From: Lepturacanthus savala
Taxonomy: Eukaryota; Chordata; Actinopteri; Scombriformes; Trichiuridae
Direction: 5' to 3'
NCBI GenBank assembly: GCA_030544235.1
Contig: CM060462.1
Location: 37,865,526-37,929,525, forward strand
Length of the DNA: 64,000 nt
The number at the start of each line of letters is the position of its first letter. Positions within the stretch are counted from its first letter, which is position 1. Shown in pieces: positions 20,380 to 31,139 of the stretch. A model generated the notes under the pieces. That model had not been told where the DNA came from. It searched no databases and was given only the letters and a program-made list of their open reading frames with translations. Both the position numbers and the translations under genes were made by a program.

Positions 20380-22822
20380 TATAAGTCACATTTTTGGGGG
20401 AAATTTATTTGATAAAATCCAACACCAAGAACAGACGTGTCATTTAAAATAAAACTAGAGGCAACAACAGGCTGAACTCAACTGAGAACGTGTCTGGTAT
20501 GTTAACACAACATATTAACAGTTATTCCCATAACTATAGCATCAATAACACGCTAAGAAGTTTAACTACAGCATCAATAACACGCTAAGAAGTTTAACTA
20601 TAGCATCAATAACATGCTAAGAAGTTTAACTACAGCATCAATAACACGCTAAGAAGTTTAACTACAGCATCAATAACATGCTAAGAAGTTTAACTATAGC
20701 ATCAATAACATGCTAAGAAGTTTAACTACAGCATCAATAACATGCTAAGAAGTTTAACTATAGCATCAATAACATGCTAAGAAGTTTAACTATAGCATCA
20801 ATAACATGCTAAGAAGTTTAACTATAGCATCAATAACATGCTAAGAAGTTTAACTACAGCATCAATAACACGCTAAGAAGTTTAACTATAGCATCAATAA
20901 CATGCTAAGAAGTTTAACTATAGCATCAATAACATGCTAAGAAGTTTAACTACAGCATCAATAACATGCTAAGAAGTTTAACTATAGCATCAATAACATG
21001 CTAAGAAGTTTAACTACAGCATCAATAACATGCTAAGAAGTTTAACTACAGCATCAATAACATGCTAAGAAGTTTAACTATAGCATCAATAACATGCTAA
21101 GAAGTTTAACTATAGCATCAATAACATGCTAAGAAGTTTAACTATAGCATCAATAACATGCTAAGAAGTTTAACTATAGCATCAATAACATGCTAAGAAG
21201 TTTAACTACAGCATCAATAACATGCTAAGAAGTTTAACTATAGCATCAATAACATGCTAAGAAGTTTAACTACAGCATCAATAACATGCTAAGAAGTTTA
21301 ACTATAGCATCAATAACATGCTAAGAAGTTTAACTATAGCATCAATAACATGCTAAGAAGTTTAACTATAGCATCAATAACATGCTAAGAAGTTTAACTA
21401 TAGCATCAATAACATGCTAAGAAGTTTAACTATAGCATCAATAACATGCTAAGAAGTTTAACTACAGCATCAATAACACGCTAAGAAGTTTAACTATAGC
21501 ATCAATAACATGCTAAGAAGTTTAACTATAGCATCAATAACATGCTAAGAAGTTTAACTACAGCATCAATAACATGCTAAGAAGTTTAACTATAGCATCA
21601 ATAACATGCTAAGAAGTTTAACTACAGCATCAATAACATGCTAAGAAGTTTAACTACAGCATCAATAACATGCTAAGAAGTTTAACTATAGCATCAATAA
21701 CATGCTAAGAAGTTTAACTATAGCATCAATAACATGCTAAGAAGTTTAACTATAGCATCAATAACATGCTAAGAAGTTTAACTATAGCATCAATAACATG
21801 CTAAGAAGTTTAACTACAGCATCAATAACATGCTAAGAAGTTTAACTATAGCATCAATAACATGCTAAGAAGTTTAACTATAGCATCAATAACATGCTAA
21901 GAAGTTTAACTACAGCATCAATAACATGCTAAGAAGTTTAACTATAGCATCAATAACACGCTAAGAAGTTTAACTATAGCATCAATAACATGCTAAGAAG
22001 TTTAACTATAGCATCAATAACACGCTAAGAAGTTTAACTATAGCATCAATAACACGCTAAGAAGTTTAACTATAGCATCAATAACATGCTAAGAAGTTTA
22101 ACTATAGCATCAATAACACGCTAAGAAGTTTAACTATAGCATCAATAACATGCTAAGAAGTTTAACTATAGCATCAATAACATGCTAAGAAGTTTAACTA
22201 TAGCATCAATAACATGCTAAGAAGTTTAACTATAGCATCAATAACATGCTAAGAAGTTTAACTATAGCATCAATAACATGCTAAGAAGTTTAACTATAGC
22301 ATCAATAACATGCTAAGAAGTTTAACTATAGCATCAATAACACGCTAAGAAGTTTAACTATAGCATCAATAACACGCTAAGAAGTTTAACTATAGCATCA
22401 ATAACATGCTAAGAAGTTTAACTATAGCATCAATAACATGCTAAGAAGTTTAACTATAGCATCAATAACATGCTAAGAAGTTCACCAAAACCATCCGTGT
22501 CACTAAAACCCAATGAAATCTTCATCCTCGTGTCACTTTTCATCAACTCCTCTAACTCCGGAGGTAGAAGATGTGTCTCTTCCTCTTCTACGTCGATGAC
22601 GTCATGTTTTACTATGATTTTCTGTTCGCTGCCGTTTTTGTTCAGTTCTTCTCAGTTGTTGTTAAAAGTTACCGCCAATGTTGAAATGATCAACACAAGC
22701 CTAGAGCGCCCTCTGGAGGTTTAGTGTGAAAATAACATGTGAAATGATAATAATGTGTTAATAATTTCACACATAAGTCGCTTCCAAAAAAAACGCGACG
22801 TATAGTCCAGAAAATACGGTAA
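20380..22822. mobile_element. Non-autonomous DNA transposon hosting an internal minisatellite
   Basis: The left part has AAGTCACATTTTTGGGGGAAATTTATTTGATAAAATCCAACACCAAGAAC; the right part has CACTAAAACCCAATGAAATCTTCATCCTCG and ends CGACGTATAGTCCAGAAAATACGGTA. The right end reversed (TATACGTCGCGTTTTTTTT) resembles the left end (TATAAGTCACATTTTTGGGG), i.e. degenerate TIRs. I recall this left-right combination as a dispersed vertebrate element (hAT-like in my memory) of a few hundred bp with a single copy of the 32-bp segment. Here that segment is expanded to nearly 2 kb. A CRE-like TGACGTCA is at 22597-22604 and a CTCF-like site at 22705-22719. Confidence 0.55.
20531..22482 (+). repeat. 32-bp minisatellite, 61 tandem units
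   Basis: The unit is TAACTAYAGCATCAATAACA followed by YGCTAAGAAGTT. Every unit is exactly 32 bp with no indel. Essentially only two positions vary (T/C at unit positions 7 and 21). The array starts at 20531 and stops inside the word GCTAAGAAGTT, where host sequence TCACCAAAACC resumes. All three frames contain stops, so it is noncoding. Homogeneity implies recent expansion. Confidence 0.97.
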
Positions 22823-22839
22823 AGAAACTCGTGTTCTTA

Positions 22840-23090
22840 CGAGGTTTTACTTTTTGTGACTGTAGAAAACTTTTGAATGGTTTATATATTTATAAGTTCA
22901 GATCAATGAGACATACAGGCCATAAATAACTAATAGAAGTCCATTGAAGTTATGTTGATTAAAAAAACACAACAAGAACACATGAAACAACATGACACAA
23001 CAACATGAGTGTAAAGTTTCTGAGCTCCTTCCACTTTGTTTTTGAGTAACTTCTAGTGGTTCAATGAGCCAGAGAAACATTCGAGGTCTC
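22840..23090. mobile_element. Partial copy of the TTAA/CCCTCATGTTGT element (family D)
   Basis: GTTCAGATCAATGAGACATACAGGCCATAAATAAC and TAATAGAAGT match 27.44-27.50 kb. It ends in a run of AACAACATGACACAACAACATGAG, similar to that family's terminus. It is degenerate and noncoding. Confidence 0.5.
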
Positions 23091-23363
23091 AGATGCTGTT
23101 TTACCGGTTTAATTATTTCTCACATTCAGTTTGTTTTCTGAGAAATGAAGTTAGTCTGTCATGGCGGATCAGCTGTCCAGGAATTAGTTTTATATTTATG
23201 AATCTGGGGGAGAACCAACACTGTTTCTATGGCCGATTACAGCAATTTAGACTTTGTTGATTCTGACAATAGGACAGAATTTAATAATTAGACAATTCAT
23301 AAAGGAATAAAAGAGTCAAGATGTGTCCATGCTGGATGGAAATGTAAAACCACTATTATTATC

Positions 23364-23418
23364 ATCTATCTACCTACCTATCTATTATCTATATTATCTA
23401 TCTCTCTATCTATCTATT
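23364..23418. repeat. (CTAT)n microsatellite, imperfect
   Basis: CTATCTAC/CTAT tetranucleotides with interruptions. The flanks 23091-23360 are ordinary noncoding sequence. Confidence 0.85.
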
Positions 23419-23466
23419 GGCCTAACTGTTTTAGAGCATTATATTGGATTTAAATGTAATTAAAGG

Positions 23467-23468
<2 letters not shown>

Positions 23469-23553
<85 letters not shown>
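23469..23553. repeat. (TA)n microsatellite, about 42 units
   Basis: An uninterrupted AT tract. Beyond it, 23554-24132 is noncoding with short overlapping frames at 23678-23884 on both strands that I cannot support. Confidence 0.95.
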
Positions 23554-23554
<1 letters not shown>

Positions 23555-24132
23555 CATGGACCTTGGGGCTGCTCCTTTCATATTCTAAGGTATCTGAACC
23601 TTGTACCTGTGAGTCTGAGACCTTCTTCTCATCATTTATACTGAGGATTTAACCAGGAGACTTGGTCCATTCAGGCCTTGGAAACAGCTCACGCTGTTAT
23701 TCATGTAACTGAGTCTTTGCAGAAAATGAAGTGGAATTTTTCCTCCAGGAACCTTGGACAGACAAAACCCGGACAGACGTTAAGGGTAAAAAAAAGGAAA
23801 AACAGGAAGACCTGTAATCACACCTGGTGGATCTTTGACACCTCTGACAATCACCCGACAGCTGCAGCAGGAAACACAATTTAGCACAGGGGGCGAGTGC
23901 AAGAAAAACCTCGAGGTCATCTGGTTCACGTGCTCAGATTGGCAGGAGAAGAAAAAAAAACTTTGCTGGACTATCAGAAGCTTTATTCAACTTTCAACTG
24001 AATGATTGACAAGAAGAGGAAGAGGAATATCCAGGAATATCTAAGTGAAGCTACTTCGACTTCAGCCGATAAGATGAATAAAACGGTGGATTTAGTCAAA
24101 GATCATGAGCCATTTTATCAGTGATAGTGTTA

Positions 24133-24498
24133 TTAACCCTCTATTGCATAAAACATTACATAGACATGGTAAATGGATGTTAAATTACTTAAATTAGGAT
24201 AAATAGTAGATATTTTTGTGGAAAAATAAGAAAAAGTTGTAAATTGTAAATGTAGCATATTAGAAAATTTTATTAAATTAAAATAAATTCAAGTTTTCCC
24301 AAATTCTGAATAAAAGACAATGATGCTCATGAATGTCCGTGAGCAATAGGGATATCCTGGTCATGTGACCTCATAAATTGTATGTCCTTCAAAATAAAAG
24401 CCCCCTTTTCCACACCTAACTGTAAAAACATAGATTTTATATCACAGCTTTTGGGTAAAATCGTTGCCATATAGCAACACCATGCAATAGAGAGTTAA
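24133..24498 (+). mobile_element. Complete family A MITE, 366 bp
   Basis: TTAA at 24133-24136 then CCCTCTATTGCAT; at the other end ATGCAATAGAGAG then TTAA at 24495-24498. The 13-bp termini match with one mismatch. The core (GGATATCCTGGTCATGTGACC, ATGTCCTTCAAAATAAAAGC) is in the + orientation. This is the best-bounded copy for defining the family. Caution: 24499-24640 also matches the flank of the 51 kb copy, so the mobile unit may sometimes be larger. Confidence 0.78.
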
Positions 24499-24709
24499 AA
24501 TATGTGAAATTCCATGAAGTTGGCTCCTGCAATATGATGTCATAATATGCAAATTAGACAGGAAACTTTAATCCCTACATAAACTTTGTGTTGTTCTTAA
24601 TATTTCTCTAATTTACAGAAAGTCTCTATCTCTTATAAATTTTAACTTATAGCCTTTTGAAATTAAAACATCAAAAACAAAAGATAAAAACCTGTCGCCT
24701 CAAGGGTTA
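24499..24709. repeat. Flank shared with 50.79-50.95 kb (inverted)
   Basis: AATATGTGAAATTCCATGAA, ATATGATGTCATAATATGCAAATTAGACAG and CTCTAATTTACAGAAA reappear as reverse complement at about 50800-50948, also directly abutting a family A terminus. The segment ends at a further TTAA preceded by GGCGACAGG-type sequence on the other strand (CCTCAAGGGTTAA, 24697-24709), hinting at a second TTAA-ended element. Confidence 0.55.
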
Positions 24710-24764
24710 AACATGAAAATCAACAATCCTGAGTGTAAGAAAGTGTTGTTTAGTGCGTTATAAC

Positions 24765-25130
24765 ACGCCGATTAGCCGTCGTAGATTAGCTCAAAGAGCG
24801 GCAGCGCCTCGGTCACATTTCCTGCTCCAGTATGGCCCAGATTGCTGCTAAGTCGGGAGAAAATGAAGAAATAAACGACTGAGACAGGGGCGGGAAGGAG
24901 GGCAGCTCGGCTTTTGCTTTGCCAGCCTTGTTATAGGAAAGAATAATTACTGGAGCATTACACAGCAATGCATCAAATGATCATGTCAGTTTTGACTGTG
25001 CACGGGGAATGATTAACAAGCCAAGAAGAAGCTGTCTCGCAGTCTGAAATGGCCACCGGGCAAAAAAAAAAAGGAAAAAAGAAAAGGGGACTTCGTGTTT
25101 CAGAGTTGTTACTGGAGAGGAAGCTGCAGC
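24765..25130. promoter_or_regulatory. Candidate conserved noncoding element
   Basis: Unrepeated, GC-balanced sequence (GCGGCAGCGCCTCGGTCACATTTCC; GCATTACACAGCAATGCATCAAATGATCATG) between repeats. It has no reading frame of note. The regulatory role is inferred from composition and word content only. Confidence 0.35.
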
Positions 25131-25589
25131 GATTCCTCAATACAGCAAATCTTTCTTCATTAGCTCAAACAAATACATAGGTCTATATATCTTTGGTGCA
25201 CAGCATATATGTGTTTATGTATTTATCAGCTTTAGGGCTCCTAAAAACGCTGACAGATTATGTCCACCATGCAGCAAATGACCAGCCACAGGGTTAAAGG
25301 GGTCCAACACCTCATTTGGCATTTTAATGGTCAAGACATGCTACTGTCCAGGGACCGCCGACAGCATCAGGGACACAGGAAGCATAGATAATGACTCATT
25401 TTCTTTAAAAAAAAAAAAGTGTGACTGTGGGATGTGGAGAGTTCCTGGAGAGACATGGGACCACCTAGCAGGGTCAGATGAAATAAATCCAGTGTTTGAT
25501 GGAAGCTCAGACGTTTTCCAAGCTGATTTTTTACTCATGGTTTGGTTATTTTAGACATATTTAACAAGGTAATGTGGTGATGTTTGATT

Positions 25590-25831
25590 CTAATAAATCT
25601 CCAACATGTGACTACAGAAGAGTCAGAATCTATTTATTTTGCTGTTTTACTACAGATAAAATACTTTGTTTTAACTTAAAACTAAATCAAACTGACCCAA
25701 GTCAGAAAAAACTGCTTCAAAGTTCATTGATGAATAAAATAAGAGTTCAAAGACCAATTATTTGTCTATAAAATCATAGAAATCACATTGAGGATCATTA
25801 CAGAACATTGAGAATATATTCTGTAAGATGT
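25590..25831 (+). repeat. Dispersed repeat family B, copy 2 (interrupted by a MITE)
   Basis: AATAAATCTCCAACATGTGACTACAGAAGAGTCAGAATC through GAATATATTCTGTAAGATG, exactly as in other copies. The next expected words (TTTATTATAAAGGAGCC) are replaced by TTAACCCTCTATTGCAT, showing insertion of a family A MITE at this point. Confidence 0.75.
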
Positions 25832-25980
25832 TTAACCCTCTATTGCATAATTTATCCTCTTTTTTCTAAAAAGCTGTGACAGAAAATCTATAATTTTACA
25901 GTTAGGTGTGAAAAGGGGGGCTTTTATTTTGAAGGACATGCCATTTATGAGGATATCCTGTTCATCAGTGTCTTTTGCTC
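25832..25980 (+). mobile_element. Family A MITE inserted in family B (3' truncated)
   Basis: TTAA 25832-25835, CCCTCTATTGCATAATTTATCC, then the family core in reverse (GGGGGGCTTTTATTTTGAAGGAC, GAGGATATCCTG). The right terminus is missing. Afterwards AAACTCAATGCTGAACC resembles the tail of family B. This gives relative age: B is older than this MITE insertion. Confidence 0.65.
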
Positions 25981-26039
25981 ATGGACATGGACAATTCTCT
26001 GAGAAAACTCAATGCTGAACCTTCAGGATGAGGATTTCA

Positions 26040-27262
26040 TCAATATAATTATATATTAACAACTGATCACACTCATATTAGCGTCTTTTAGCTGATTGTT
26101 CCGCTCTAATAAACCAACAGGCAGCTATTTTCAGGAAAACAGGCTGTGATAAACCATCATTACCTGCTCAGAAATGGCAAAATATTCCTTTCAGGAGTTG
26201 TTGGAGAGCAGCAAGGAGCTCTCAGCTGAGGGAGAACACCTAATTATACCGTCACCCAGTTTAATATTCCCATTCTCCTGGTTTATTTATACACATTATC
26301 ATGTTTTTTACCATCTAAAAGCAGCGAGTTAAAGCTGTAGCAGCAGACGCAGCGTGCCTCCTCACACCTGTTGGCCTCCAGGTGCCGGGATCAGCCGGAG
26401 AAACCAAGGTCAGTGTAGTCAACTGTTCACAAATACTAAATAAATTTGTAAAAAAAAAAACCCAAAAAGTAAAAGTCACTCAACTCCCAGAAAAACATGG
26501 TAAAACATTAAGTGCATCAACATTATACAGCAAATCATCAGCAGCAGGTGAAGGCTAGTAACATCAGATAAGATTCAAAGCATCATTATTATCATTATTA
26601 AAAGTTATATCCCATAGTTTTAGCTGTCACAGCGCTATCCTTTCTTTTCAGTGTAAAGCTCCGTATCACGGCTCCTCCTCATGTTGCTTCCCAGCGCTTT
26701 CATTACAAATCAAAGCTCCATAGTCCCGTCTCTTCCTCTTGTACAGCCGATGAAATTAAAGTATCGTAACGTCTCTCAAAAAGCACACGCTAAGACGTTA
26801 GCTTAGCTTTAGCCGCTAATTTATTCCTCGCGCTAACACAGGTCGCGTTCCTCAGGAAGTCCCAGCACTATCACCTATAAACACATATAACAGTAACATG
26901 TCCAGGTTGTTACTATACAGGAAAACACAATTTTCAAATATATATATATATATATATATAGATTGGCATTAACATAAATTTTAGCCTTTTTTCACATTTT
27001 ACCATTCACAACTTATTACAATGGCTGCTGCAGTGTTTTCAGTTGTATGTGACAGACCAGGGGTTCTTCATGGTTTTTCCTGACTCCGTCACACCTGATT
27101 CTAATTATCAACTCGTTATCAAGCAGCTGAAGCCTGTAATTGGCTCGTTAATAATTAGAATCAGGTGTGTTGGAGAGATGCTTAAAAATCGACAGGAGAG
27201 GAGTTTGTGTGGTGAATGTTGGTGATGTGGGTGTGTTGTAAGTGACCCTGAACATTTGAAGT
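26040..27262. other. Mixed noncoding DNA
   Basis: 26160-26420 and 26630-26880 are more GC-balanced and unrepeated, so conserved elements are possible. A short (TA)n lies at about 26940-26960. I cannot support any gene. Confidence 0.35.
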
Positions 27263-27323
27263 TAGTAGTAGTACTAGCAGTAGTAGTAGTAGTAGTACTA
27301 CTACTACTACTACTACTACTACT
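27263..27323. repeat. Self-complementary trinucleotide tract (GTA)n(CTA)n
   Basis: TAG/GTA triplets switch to ACT/CTA triplets at about 27296-27301. The tract is therefore an almost perfect palindrome of roughly 40 bases able to form a hairpin or cruciform. It lies five bases before the left TTAA of the next element. Confidence 0.9.
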
Positions 27324-27328
27324 GTAAA

Positions 27329-27969
27329 TTAACCCTCATGTTGTGTTCATGGTCCAATCTGAACAGTTTCAAAGTTTTTGTCTCTGAAAAACATGGTTAA
27401 TATGATCAGATTCACCTGAGATTCAATCAAAATAATCCAGAAATAGTTCAAAGTTCACATCAATGACACATACAGGCCATAAATAACAAATAGAAGTTCA
27501 AAACTTGTAATGTTCATAAGAAGTTGTGTTGATTAACTCTCCTGTTATGTTAATTTCTCATGAAGCACCATCCTGGATCAATTTGACCTGCTGCATGTTT
27601 AATTATCCAAAAGAACCCAACAATCTTTGTTAATATTTCATTATTAACTCCACTAATAACTATTCTATCATTATTTAATGCAATGGTGTGCAACATTTAC
27701 ATTTAGTTTGACATAAATGCACCGTTTGTGAAGCAGGAATGAACAGTTTTAATATTAGATACAATTTAAACAGTTGTTTAAAAGGGGAAATATTTAAATT
27801 AATACAAATTAAATACTAACACTACTTAAATACTACTTTTTCCTATTTTTACTAGATCCCCAAACTTTAAAGTCAGTCAGTTTGACCCTTAACACAACAA
27901 GAGGTGATAATATATGTGTGTTTATTAAATTTGACTGGGAACATGAAACAAACACAACATGAGGGTTAA
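27329..27969 (+). mobile_element. Family D MITE with perfect 15-bp TIRs and TTAA ends
   Basis: TTAA at 27329-27332, CCCTCATGTTGTGTT at 27333-27347, and the exact reverse complement AACACAACATGAGGG at 27951-27965 followed by TTAA 27966-27969. Total 641 bp. It encodes no transposase. Known: the TTAA target and CCC-start termini fit the piggyBac superfamily. A second TTAA element lies inside it (27533-27904). Confidence 0.8.
27533..27904 (+). mobile_element. Nested TTAA element (family E) inside family D
   Basis: TTAA 27533-27536 then CTCTCCTGTTATGTTAA. The right side is TTAACACAACAAGAGG at about 27889-27904, with the outer TTAA decayed. The interior (GCATGTTTAATTATCCAAAA, AATATTTCATTATTAACTCCA, AATAACTATTCTATCA, GACATAAATGCACCGTTTGTGAAGCAG) matches 34.44-34.86 kb and, inverted, 39.97-40.1 kb. 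Confidence 0.65.
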
Positions 27970-28379
27970 TGAAGCTAAAGAAACATTGTCCACTGAGGTG
28001 GACAATAAGATTCAATTGAATTTAAGTAGCAGTATTTTAACAAACCTCAGTTTGGAGGTTATGTTGCCTTATGCTGAACAGGAAATACACTTGAAATGTG
28101 AGTTTCACACCAGTAAAACAGCAGCAACTTGGTTCCAGATCAATAAAATCAAAGTTCTGGAGCAGCCAAACCAATCAATGCAGCTTAATCCTATTAAAAA
28201 CATGTGAGGTGGCGTCAGAAATGCAGTTTCTGAGGTAAAACCAAGAAATTTAGAGAAATTCTGAGGCTGAAACACTTTTTTTCTGTAAAGTAAATGTTAT
28301 GTTGCTGTTATATTGAACACTGTTTGTTCCACATCCTCCAAAAGTGCCGTTAGTTTTATATTAAGAAAAAGCACATTAA

Positions 28380-29060
28380 ACATGGGGTAATTATGTTTCA
28401 CGGCACCCTCGGCCACAGCAGCCACTCCGGGAACCATTACTGTCTCCTATGCATCCTGTGTTGTGTTTGAAGAGCTGAGCAGTTCACATGAAAGCAGTAA
28501 ACAGCAGAAACTCATCATCAAAAGACGCCGCATCACTGGAAACGAAAAAACAACCTCCCTGCAGTGAGACGCAAACAAAAGAAAACATACGTGGAATTCA
28601 CGCATCGATCCATGAAATGTAACGTGAGCTAATCCATCCCCACTCTCTGTAATCATCATCATCATTATAACTCCACCACACACCAGAAATGACAAACCAT
28701 CCGGTCACAAGTGGTAAATGTTCCCTCAGCCGGACTTATATAATGTATTTAAAGCACGGAATCCTATCGCACTTCTTTAATTAATTCCATAAATCATTAT
28801 TAATAACCTTTAAAGCGCCCCCATCTGCATGGCTATAATCACCATAGTCAATCTTTGGTGTCGGGTTTGATTGCCAATCCGTGTCCTTCTCCAATTGACC
28901 TTGTCCGGTGAGGGAAGAGCAGACAATATTGCTTTTTCCCACCGGTGCTGCCGCTCATTTCTGCTCCAAATGAAGACGGCTCCCAGTTTGTTCAGCAGAT
29001 TGAATTCCATCATCCCGTCCCTTTAAACAGCTGACACCACGGCGACTTCAATTTAAAGTT
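28380..29060. promoter_or_regulatory. Candidate conserved noncoding element
   Basis: Balanced composition, no repeats, CpG present, and words such as TTAATTAATTCCATAAATCATTATTAATAACC and CAATCTTTGGTGTC. The minus-strand frames at 28447-28695 and 28810-29013 are not recognisable proteins. The noncoding interpretation is preferred. Confidence 0.35.
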
Positions 29061-30928
29061 ATTGGATGTGCAAAAATATACTTTCCCGGCATCCAATCAA
29101 AAGAAAAAGTTGTCATTTTAGCACTTTGTATTAGAGGGATTTCTTTCATTTACAGCAAAAAAAACAACTTCTGTTCATTGATCACTAAATATCCTCTGAA
29201 CAGTTTGTTGCCTCCCTGAGAAAAAGTGGAAATATGTACTCAAAGTTTAATAATCTGTGTTAATTTAGATTTTTAATAGTTCAAGATAGAACTATTTAAC
29301 AATAATATTTGGTTAAAATATAGTTTATGCCAAATATCAGTGCTACTGCACTTATAAGTGTTTTTTATTCCTATTATACCTTATTATTTTATGCTATTGT
29401 GTATTTAAATAAAAATATTGATTAAAAATAAAAATTGCTCCAAGTTTTTTTCTATATATATCATATTAATGTAATTCCACAAGACATATATGACATTTTC
29501 ATGAATGCACAAATGGGTCAGTGATAAATAATGTTAGTTTTTACAAAAATAATGATTCTGTGCAATTTTATTTGGCACAAAATGATGTAATTCTTTAAAT
29601 ATATAATCCACATAGAATATAAAGCTAGTTGATGCATCTGTTTTAAGAGGGTTAAACTATCTGGTACCAAGTTTTTACAGTTTAGTTACTGACCTGTATA
29701 TTAGTTTACAATTAAATTGGGATTCAATTCATATTTATTTGTATAATTTTAACCAGATTTGATGGCGGCTTGTTTTATTATTGCAAAATAGAAAGTTTGC
29801 TCTTTTTAAGTAGTTTGAGGAGTAAAACAGAGGCATCCTTCAGTAAGGAAACACTACAGAACACAGCTGTAAAATGATTTATTTCTATATAGTTTGATTT
29901 ATTTGAATCCGACACGTCAGGAGACAGAAAGCAAACAAAGCAGCAAGGGAACAGTAATTCATCACCAGCCTGAGGATGATTGGCAGTGGACAGAGCAGCC
30001 GGTGACACGTTCAGCTCAGATTCACCATGAAACATGACTGTGAAGGAAATAATAAACTAAAAGTTCACATTTATCAAGAGAGGACGAGGTAATATTTCCT
30101 GCAGGATGTGTCCAGTTGTTGTTTAGCTGCGTTTGTTTGTTTTTTGTGTCTGGTAAAAACCAAAAAGGACGAGTTATCAACACCTTGAAACTGAAATTTG
30201 TTGAATTTAAAAGTCTCTTATCATCCAGTTTCATGTTTTTGTTGAGTCTAAGTAAGAATGAACGAGTCATATAAACCTTAAATTGCAATTATATTGTATT
30301 AGTGTAGTAAAACTTCAAATATAACCCAGAAAAATGCAGACATGGGACCATTTATTGTGAAGAAAAGGTATTTTTTCATACGTATTGCACCAGACAAAGG
30401 AGTCTGAGGTGGAAAATAAATCTTAAAGTTTCCAGGACAACCTGAACCAGAATGTGCTGCTTCAGTGATGTCTCATGAATATATAAACAGTTAGTGTTTG
30501 TTAGAATTAACCGTGAAGATTACAGAAAAAATAAATGGGGAATTGAATTTCAATGAAAAAACATAAATCACACAGTGGAATAAATATTTTCCTTCTGATT
30601 CCATCCAGAAAGTTATTGATGCCATGTCTGAAAGCAGTTCATCCAGAGGTCACATCACTCTCCTCACAGTTTTTTTTATATATATATATATTTTATTTTT
30701 CAGTACTTGTGTCAGGTTTACTGCAGAAGAAACCAGAAGTAAGTTTCAACAGTTTTATTTACAGTTTCTCCAGGGTTGAAATGGAGGGGAAAAACAGGAG
30801 CAACAGGTCATCAGCTTTAAAATCGCATCGTTTTAGTTTTAATATCAAGCTACTTAAAGTGTGTATTAGAAGATAATCAGCAGGATGATCTGGATGATGA
30901 TCAGATGACGTTCAGGTGTGTGTCGTCC
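29061..30928. other. Noncoding DNA, no clear feature
   Basis: AT-rich to 29700; 29780-30290 carries two weak minus-strand frames and 30553-30876 a weak plus-strand frame, none with recognisable motifs. A short (TA)n lies at about 30678-30691. Confidence 0.35.

Positions 30929-30994
<66 letters not shown>
30929..30994. repeat. (GCA)22 trinucleotide repeat
   Basis: 22 uninterrupted GCA triplets (a CAG/CTG tract). Frames reading poly-Ala or poly-Cys on the minus strand run through it but have no supporting domain, so I treat it as noncoding. Confidence 0.95.
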
Positions 30995-31139
30995 CAGGTG
31001 TGAATAATGACAGGAAATAATGTGTGGCAGATGTTTCTCCAGGAGAAACTGTGACAACAATAAATACAATGACTTTCTGAGTTTGTACAATGGTATGGTA
31101 TCATTCCTAACATTTGCTAATAAAATGTGATGAAAATAT

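Noticed and set aside
20531..22482. CRISPR array
   Set aside because: The 32-bp units are contiguous without unique spacers, and the context is an animal nuclear genome.
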